Shown: piece by piece, positions 39,539 through 44,414 of the stretch | Numbering within the stretch: position 1 is the stretch's first letter | Layout of the letters: each line of letters begins with the position of its first letter | Assembly (NCBI GenBank): GCA_002315655.1 | Contig: DCHO01000074.1 | Location: 972-45,385 of the forward strand | From: Christensenella sp. UBA1750 | Lineage (GTDB): Bacteria > Bacillota > Clostridia > Christensenellales > UBA1750 | Direction: 5' to 3' | DNA: 44,414 nt | Position numbers and translations under genes: made by a program | Notes under the pieces: generated by a model | The model's input: only the letters and a program-made list of their open reading frames with translations | The model's database searches: none | What the model was told of the DNA's origin: nothing

Positions 39539-41463
39539 ACATCACCTTAGGCATTTTGGCACACGTTGACGCGGGCAAGACCACGCTGTCCGAAGCCATT
39601 CTGTATCACACCCATTCCATAAAGGCATTAGGCCGCGTCGATCATCAGGATGCGTACATGGACGGGCACCCGCTGGAAAAACAGCGCGGCATCACCATCT
39701 TTTCCGATCAGGCCATGTTTGACATCGGGGAGAAGCATTTCACCCTTGTGGACACGCCCGGCCACATCGACTTTGCCGCAGAGATGGAGCGTTCGTGCGC
39801 GGTGCTGGATTATGCGATTTTAGTCGTTTCCTGCGTAGAGGGCATTCAGGCGCATACCGAGACAATCTGGAAGATTCTGCGCCAAAGCCACGTTCCCACC
39901 TTCCTGTTTCTCAACAAAACTGACCGCGTGGGCGCGAATGTAAATAAGGTCATGGAAGACCTGAAATGTCGCTTTTCTCCCGATTGTGTGCTTTCACAGG
40001 AATTGGACGAAGCTGCCGCCGAGCGGGACGAACATCTGCTGGATGCTTATCTGGACGGCAAAGCCACGAAAGCGCAGCTGCAAGCCGCCGCCGCAAGCCT
40101 CATCCGGCAGGAACAGCTTTTTCCCTGCTTTACGGGCGCGGCGTTGCAGGACACAGGCGTGACCGAGCTGCTGGATGCCCTGCATGATCTGACGATTACA
40201 AAATATGACGAAAATAAGCCTTTGGGGGCGTATGTGTACCGCATTCGCCATGACGAGAACGGCAGCCGGCTGGCCTTTGTAAAGCTGATGAGCGGGAAAA
40301 TCAGGGGCAAGGACACCTTCACAAGAGGGGAGCAGAGCTACCGCGTCAATGAACTGAGGCTGTATTCGGGAAACAAATACAAGCCCGTGCAGGAAGCTGT
40401 TGCGGGGCAGTTGGTCGCCTTAACGGGACTGCCGGATCACCGCATCGGGGATTTGATCGGGGAATGTGAAAAACCCTTTGCGCCGCTCAATGTGCCGCTG
40501 CTGTCCGCAAAGGTCAATTATCCGAAGGAGCTCTCCCCGCAGACCGCCCTTGCCGCCTTCAAAAAGCTGGATGTGGAAGACCCGATGCTGGGCGTGAATT
40601 GGGTGGAAAGCTTACAGGAATTGCACATCAATGTGATGGGCACCATTCAGCTGGAGGTGCTCTCCGCGCTGGTGCAAGAGCGTTTCGGCTTTTCCGTCAC
40701 CTTTGATAAGCCCGAAATCCTCTACCGCGAGACCGTGCTGGAACCCGTGCGCGGCGCGGGACATTATGAGCCTCTGCGCCACTATGCCGAGGTTCATGTG
40801 GAGATTTCGCCCATGCCGCGGGGCAGCGGCATCACCTTTGAAAGCGTCTGCCATGTGGACAAGCTGCTCCAGCCATTCCAGAACCTCGTCCGAACTCATG
40901 TTTTTGAGAAGGAACACAAGGGCGTGCTGGTGGGCGCGCCGCTGGATGATGTGAGCATCACCCTGCTGGCGGGCAGGATGCACTTAAAGCACACCGAGGG
41001 CGGGGATTTCCGCCAGGCGACCTATCGCGCCATCCGCCAGGGGCTGATGAAAGCCAAGTCCCGCCTGCTGGAACCCTTTTACGCCTTTTCGATCACCGCG
41101 CCGCAGGAGAATCTGGGGCGCATCCTTGCGGACATTGTGGAAAAGGGCGGCAGCTTTGATCAGCCTTTGACCGAAAATGAAACCGTGACCGTTACCGGGC
41201 GAGGCTCCGTTGCGCGGTTCATGGATTACGCCACCGAGCTTACCGTATTTACCAAGGGTAAAGGCCACATGAGCCTGCGCTTTGACGGCTATGAGCCCTG
41301 CCGGAACGAGCAGGAGGTCATAGCCCGTATCGGCTACAATCCGGAGGCGGATAAGGAGAACGACGCGGATTCCGTCTTCTGCGCCAAGGGCGCGGGTTTT
41401 GCCGTCCACTGGGACAAGGCGGACGAGTGGATGCACTGCAATGTCGAGGAATACAGAAAGTAA
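39535..41463 (+). CDS. Tet(M)/Tet(O)-like translational GTPase
   Basis: A 642-residue EF-G-family protein. The N-terminus NITLGILAHVDAGKTTLSEA, switch I PLEKQRGITIF near 45 and DTPGHIDFAAEMERS near 75 resemble tetracycline ribosomal protection proteins, which carry LLERQRGITI and DTPGHMDFLAE. NKTDRVGANVNKV supplies the G4 motif. It has the full domain II-V set, but it is clearly divergent from the clinical Tet proteins. It may protect ribosomes from other inhibitors or have a different translational role. It is translationally coupled to a MATE transporter. The longer open frame from 39415 is not used because it lies inside the MATE gene. Confidence 0.85.
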   Translation: MNITLGILAHVDAGKTTLSEAILYHTHSIKALGRVDHQDAYMDGHPLEKQRGITIFSDQAMFDIGEKHFTLVDTPGHIDFAAEMERSCAVLDYAILVVSCVEGIQAHTETIWKILRQSHVPTFLFLNKTDRVGANVNKVMEDLKCRFSPDCVLSQELDEAAAERDEHLLDAYLDGKATKAQLQAAAASLIRQEQLFPCFTGAALQDTGVTELLDALHDLTITKYDENKPLGAYVYRIRHDENGSRLAFVKLMSGKIRGKDTFTRGEQSYRVNELRLYSGNKYKPVQEAVAGQLVALTGLPDHRIGDLIGECEKPFAPLNVPLLSAKVNYPKELSPQTALAAFKKLDVEDPMLGVNWVESLQELHINVMGTIQLEVLSALVQERFGFSVTFDKPEILYRETVLEPVRGAGHYEPLRHYAEVHVEISPMPRGSGITFESVCHVDKLLQPFQNLVRTHVFEKEHKGVLVGAPLDDVSITLLAGRMHLKHTEGGDFRQATYRAIRQGLMKAKSRLLEPFYAFSITAPQENLGRILADIVEKGGSFDQPLTENETVTVTGRGSVARFMDYATELTVFTKGKGHMSLRFDGYEPCRNEQEVIARIGYNPEADKENDADSVFCAKGAGFAVHWDKADEWMHCNVEEYRK

Positions 41464-41466
41464 AAC

Positions 41467-41505
41467 ACGCACCGAAATGCGAAAAAACATTTCGGTGCGT
41501 AATTT
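41467..41505 (+). terminator. Terminator after the Tet(M)-like gene
   Basis: ACGCACCGAAATG (41467-41479) and CATTTCGGTGCGT (41488-41500) are perfect 13-base complements, followed by a weak AATTT tract. It lies between two convergent genes. Confidence 0.75.
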
Positions 41506-41552
41506 GGTTATGGATTTGATAAAAGCGGACGGAGGAGTGCTCGGTGTCGGAA

Positions 41553-42458
41553 TCAGGGGATGATGTGCTCCTCGCCTTCCTCCCAGAGATAATCCGGGTT
41601 GAAGCCGGGACATACCATGGGGCCGGATTCGTTGTCGTGGGGATATTTTACGATGGGTCCGTAGAGAATGACCTTGTGCGGCGGCATATCCGGGAAGAGC
41701 TGGAAGCGTTTTTCACCGATCACGGCATCCCCACGGAGCAGGGAACGGAACGCCTCGATCATGTTGCGGACGATGTCGATGCTCATGGACTGCACATCCA
41801 GTTTCCCACAGTAGGTGGTGTGTCCCGTGAAAATGCGATCGTAGGTCACGCCGTAGCCGGACAGCAGCTTTTTTAGGTCACGGATGAAGGTGCTTGCGGC
41901 AAACTGCGTGCCGTTGTTGTAGTTGGCCGCATCCCCGGTGAAGGCAATGCGGGAGTAATCGTCAATGAAGTACATGGAACCGGCGGAATGTCCCGGAAGT
42001 ACATAGGCTGTGACCTTGCGGTTGCCGAGGTCGAAAACATCCCCTTCGTTCAGGGGCAGAACCTTTACGTCCTTGTTACCCCGGTTGATCATATCCTCCG
42101 TGACCTCCCAGACATCCCAGTCCCCGATGTGCAGGCGGTTGTTCCAGTGAAATTCGTCCAGATTGAAATCGGTTCTTGCCGCCCATTTGAGGTTCGGAAT
42201 GTCCTTTTCGTTCATATAGACCTCATCGAAAAGATGAATCATTCCGGCGTGATCCGGATGTCCGTGGGTGACGACCACATCGAAAGGCTTGTCCGTGAGA
42301 CTTTTCACGGTACCGATCAGGTCATAGTAGCCCATTCCGGCGTCAATGAGCAGAGCTCTTTCGCTGCCCACCAGAACGTACTGGTTGCACAGACCGAATT
42401 CATTGATGCAGTAGGTCTGCGGCGCGATTTCCGTGATGAGAGGATGACGAAGTGCCAT
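41553..42458 (-). CDS. MBL-fold metallo-hydrolase
   Basis: A 301-residue metallo-beta-lactamase-fold protein. The metal motif THGHPDHAG (HxHxDH) lies near residues 63-71, the next ligand in LPGHSAGSMYFID, and FTGDAAN provides the bridging aspartate. FTGHTTYCG supplies the last histidine. The family includes glyoxalases, lactonases and other hydrolases; the substrate is unknown. AGGAGGAAAC precedes the ATG. The gene follows a GH29 fucosidase on the same strand with an 83-base gap. Confidence 0.88.
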   Translation of the reverse strand: MALRHPLITEIAPQTYCINEFGLCNQYVLVGSERALLIDAGMGYYDLIGTVKSLTDKPFDVVVTHGHPDHAGMIHLFDEVYMNEKDIPNLKWAARTDFNLDEFHWNNRLHIGDWDVWEVTEDMINRGNKDVKVLPLNEGDVFDLGNRKVTAYVLPGHSAGSMYFIDDYSRIAFTGDAANYNNGTQFAASTFIRDLKKLLSGYGVTYDRIFTGHTTYCGKLDVQSMSIDIVRNMIEAFRSLLRGDAVIGEKRFQLFPDMPPHKVILYGPIVKYPHDNESGPMVCPGFNPDYLWEEGEEHIIP

Positions 42459-42473
42459 TGTTGTTTCCTCCTA

Positions 42474-42512
42474 TGTATGATCATGTATGATTATGTCAAA
42501 GTTTAGCATAAA
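42474..42512 (-). promoter_or_regulatory. Possible promoter with short tandem repeats upstream of the MBL gene
   Basis: On the minus strand a TTGACA hexamer lies 16 bases before a TACATA hexamer. The region also holds two near-identical 10-base units (ATGTATGATC and ATGTATGATT). The transcription start would be very near the ribosome binding site, so this is weak. Confidence 0.3.
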
Positions 42513-42541
42513 AAGATGTATTGGGTGAAGTAAAGAATAAG

Positions 42542-43546
42542 TTAAATGTTGGCGGCTTTGCGGAGGATTTCTTGCGAGGCGGCGGGGATTCGGCCAAGGG
42601 CATCGGGGCCAACATTGAGCAGGTAATTGATGCCGAGGGAGTTTAGGTGCTTGCGGGTTTCCGCGACGGTCTCGGGGGATTTCCAGTTCTGATCCCAAGT
42701 GCAGAAGCCCCAGGAATCGTTGAGGGTCGCCGGGGTCTCATAAAGCCCGTAGGGAGAGGGCTTGAAGCCGGAAATGTCGTTCATGTCGGTGCTTATGTGG
42801 TCGTTCATCGCGGTGGGAATCTCGTTGTCGCACAGGGAAACATAGTCATAAGCGCCGTTACCCAGCCGGGAATTGATGAGGCAATCGGGCTGATACCGCT
42901 TGATGGCATCGAAGATCGCCTTGGAATGGTGCTCTTTCAGCGTCATGGGCACATCGAACCAAACTAAGCATAGTTCGCCGTAATTCGTCAGCAGTTCATT
43001 CACCTGCGGCAGAATCTTGTTCTCAAAGCAGATGTTATAGTCCTTGCCCGCAATGCCGGGGAAGTCCCAGTTGTTGCTCCACGCGGTTCCGGCGCACTCC
43101 AAATGGTTGGAGAGATAGCCGCCGCCATGCTCCTCATGCCAGTCCAAATCCTGCGAATAGTAAAGCCCCAACTGCATATTGTTCCGGGCACAGGCGTTGG
43201 CCAGCTCCTCCATAATGTCGCGGCGGAAAGGTGTGGCATCAAAAGTGTTGAAGGCAGAGGCCTTGGAGCGGAACAGCGCAAAGCCCTCGTGGTGCTTGGA
43301 GGTCACGACGATGTATTCCATGCCGCAGTCACGAGCGAACTTCACCCATTCATCCGCGTCAAAGTAAAGGGGATTGAAGGCTTCCGCCAATTTGGAATAT
43401 TCCGCGTTGGGGATGCGGCACTTGCTCTGAATCCATTCCGCGTAATGGGAGGAACGGGCACCTCTGTATTCGCCGCCCAGCAGGGAGTAAAGCCCCCAGT
43501 GTACCATCATGCCGTTTTTGCCTTTGAACCATTGCTTGTTATCCAT
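42542..43546 (-). CDS. Alpha-L-fucosidase, GH29 family
   Basis: A 334-residue enzyme consisting only of the GH29 catalytic barrel. GMMVHWGLYSLLGGE is near 13, YIVVTSKHHEGFALF near 75, GLYYSQDLDWH near 130 and the nucleophile aspartate in LCLVWFDVPMT near 197. INSRLGNG follows. Many GH29 enzymes carry an extra C-terminal beta domain and are longer. No signal peptide, so oligosaccharides taken up by the cell are the likely substrate. The gene starts 13 bases after the preceding small membrane protein gene ends, with AAAGGAGC upstream. Confidence 0.9.
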   Translation of the reverse strand: MDNKQWFKGKNGMMVHWGLYSLLGGEYRGARSSHYAEWIQSKCRIPNAEYSKLAEAFNPLYFDADEWVKFARDCGMEYIVVTSKHHEGFALFRSKASAFNTFDATPFRRDIMEELANACARNNMQLGLYYSQDLDWHEEHGGGYLSNHLECAGTAWSNNWDFPGIAGKDYNICFENKILPQVNELLTNYGELCLVWFDVPMTLKEHHSKAIFDAIKRYQPDCLINSRLGNGAYDYVSLCDNEIPTAMNDHISTDMNDISGFKPSPYGLYETPATLNDSWGFCTWDQNWKSPETVAETRKHLNSLGINYLLNVGPDALGRIPAASQEILRKAANI

Positions 43547-43558
43547 TCTTTTGCTCCT

Positions 43559-43819
43559 TTATTGTTCTTGATTGTCGTCTTTTCCGAACTCTGGGTGTGT
43601 GAACCATCGCCCCTGATCGTCAATCTGTCGATGGTCAACCTCCGTTTGAGAGGATATGGAACTGTTATCGGTTGAAATCGGCCAGATGAGGAAGGAAATG
43701 CCGATTGTCACCAGCAGAGTGAATACAATACCACCCCATGATTCTGAGATGATTGCTATAAAAAGGATGGCAAGGGCTAACAGATAAAAAAGAATCCGCT
43801 TGAAAATGCTCATGAACAT
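43559..43819 (-). CDS. Small two-helix membrane protein of unknown function
   Basis: The 86 residues begin with two adjacent hydrophobic segments (about 9-25 and 28-47, ILFYLLALAILFIAI and GGIVFTLLVTIGISFLIW), followed by a polar tail with several glutamates and aspartates. I do not recognise a family. A strong AAAGGAGG site precedes the ATG, so it is probably translated. It lies between a GNAT and the fucosidase gene on the same strand. Confidence 0.6.
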   Translation of the reverse strand: MFMSIFKRILFYLLALAILFIAIISESWGGIVFTLLVTIGISFLIWPISTDNSSISSQTEVDHRQIDDQGRWFTHPEFGKDDNQEQ

Positions 43820-43843
43820 AAGATGGCCTCCTTTTTATGTCTT

Positions 43844-44414
43844 TTACAGGGGGATGGCGGAAAGTTCTACCCATGAAGGCACAAAGCCGCAGGAAAGCGC
43901 GACACGCTTGGAAGGGAGATTGCTCCACGCCACGGAGTAGAAGGGAACCTTACCCATTTTAATGATTTCAGGCGCCAGACGTGAGACCAGTGCCGAGGCA
44001 ATACCGCGCTGCCTGTATTCCGGAAGCACGTCCACGCCGATCTGCCACATGGTTTCACAGTCCGCCGAGCAAGCCGCAAGACCGATGAGTTTTCCGTTGT
44101 CAAACGCGCCCACGCCTATTTTATCTTTTGCGGGGTCGCTTGCGGTTAAGGCGTTGTCCCATTCTGGCAGGTAGAAGGGCGCAATGCCGTGATTATCCAG
44201 CACACGGATTTCATACGGGCAGGGGAGAGGTTTCAACCTTGCCGGGTCGGGCAGGTACATCTCCGCAAGAAATGCGCATTGCAGATGAAACGGGGCAAAA
44301 ATGCGGTTGAGCTTTTCGATCACGGGCAGCTCGAAGGCGCGGTAGAACGGCTCGGAAGAAACCAATTCCGCAACGGACGGCAGCACTTCCTCCGGCACAC
44401 AGCCGACCACATTG
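43844..44414 (-). CDS. GNAT family N-acetyltransferase, 5' end outside window
   Basis: About 188 residues are visible on the minus strand. The acetyl-CoA signature VDVLPEYRQRGIASALVSRL lies near 130-150, followed by FYSVAWSNLPSKRVALSCGF, a common GNAT ending. The frame is open to the window edge, so the true start may be outside; a GTG at 44410 is the first codon available. It heads the minus-strand group leading to the fucosidase and MBL genes. Substrate unknown. Confidence 0.8.
   Translation of the reverse strand, partial: NVVGCVPEEVLPSVAELVSSEPFYRAFELPVIEKLNRIFAPFHLQCAFLAEMYLPDPARLKPLPCPYEIRVLDNHGIAPFYLPEWDNALTASDPAKDKIGVGAFDNGKLIGLAACSADCETMWQIGVDVLPEYRQRGIASALVSRLAPEIIKMGKVPFYSVAWSNLPSKRVALSCGFVPSWVELSAIPL

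Noticed and set aside
39535..41463. Acquired tetracycline resistance gene
   Set aside because: The protein is clearly divergent from Tet(M)/Tet(O)/Tet(W), codon use matches neighbours, and no mobile element or leader-peptide attenuator is visible.

Overview
The window looks like chromosome of a spore-forming Gram-positive anaerobe of class Clostridia, probably a gut or rumen lineage. This is an inference from gene content. Sporulation genes (spoIIIAE to spoIIIAH, spoIVB, a spo0A remnant, a forespore-type dacF and an alpha/beta SASP) sit among housekeeping genes in the order typical of Clostridia (nusB, folD, xseAB, ispA, dxs, tlyA, nadK, argR, recN, spoIVB, spo0A; rpmE, yqhQ-type gene, prmC, prfA, ywlC, ywlE, rpiB, upp). 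No rRNA, tRNA, CRISPR array or IS element was seen.

Positions 1 to about 1290 are the right end of an integrated phage-like element: a tape-measure fragment joined to the C-terminal part of a large serine recombinase, then a terminator. At about 1273-1300 the sequence switches into the last ~80 codons of spoIIIAE, followed by spoIIIAF (very short), spoIIIAG and spoIIIAH. The element therefore appears to split spoIIIAE, as the skin element splits sigK in Bacillus.

Positions 2.6-17.9 kb form a long plus-strand block: asp23/amaP/DUF2273 envelope-stress genes, nusB, a TsaD paralogue, folD, exonuclease VII, isoprenoid precursor genes, tlyA, nadK, argR, recN, then spoIVB, a spo0A reduced to its DNA-binding domain, and dacF. 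From 18.0 kb come an EF-G-like GTPase, a convergent GH31 glycosidase, a GNAT, an Mrp-type ATPase, a C_GCAxxG_C_C protein, and the rpmE-to-upp block with queH at its end.

Positions 30.4-33.9 kb hold a minus-strand glycan pair (GH2 beta-mannosidase-like enzyme plus SGNH esterase), divergent from a plus-strand pair encoding a HAD phosphatase fused to a deoxyhypusine-synthase-like domain and an HldE-like PfkB kinase. Then follow the SASP gene, a Tim44-like membrane protein, a MATE transporter translationally coupled to a Tet(M)-like GTPase, and a minus-strand set (MBL-fold hydrolase, GH29 fucosidase, small membrane protein, GNAT).

The points most worth a second look are the element splitting spoIIIAE, the receiver-less Spo0A at the canonical locus, a recurring hairpin that buries the Shine-Dalgarno of three forespore-type genes (spoIVB, dacF, SASP), and the HAD/DHS-like fusion with its kinase. 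All functions are read from sequence patterns; no database search was run.
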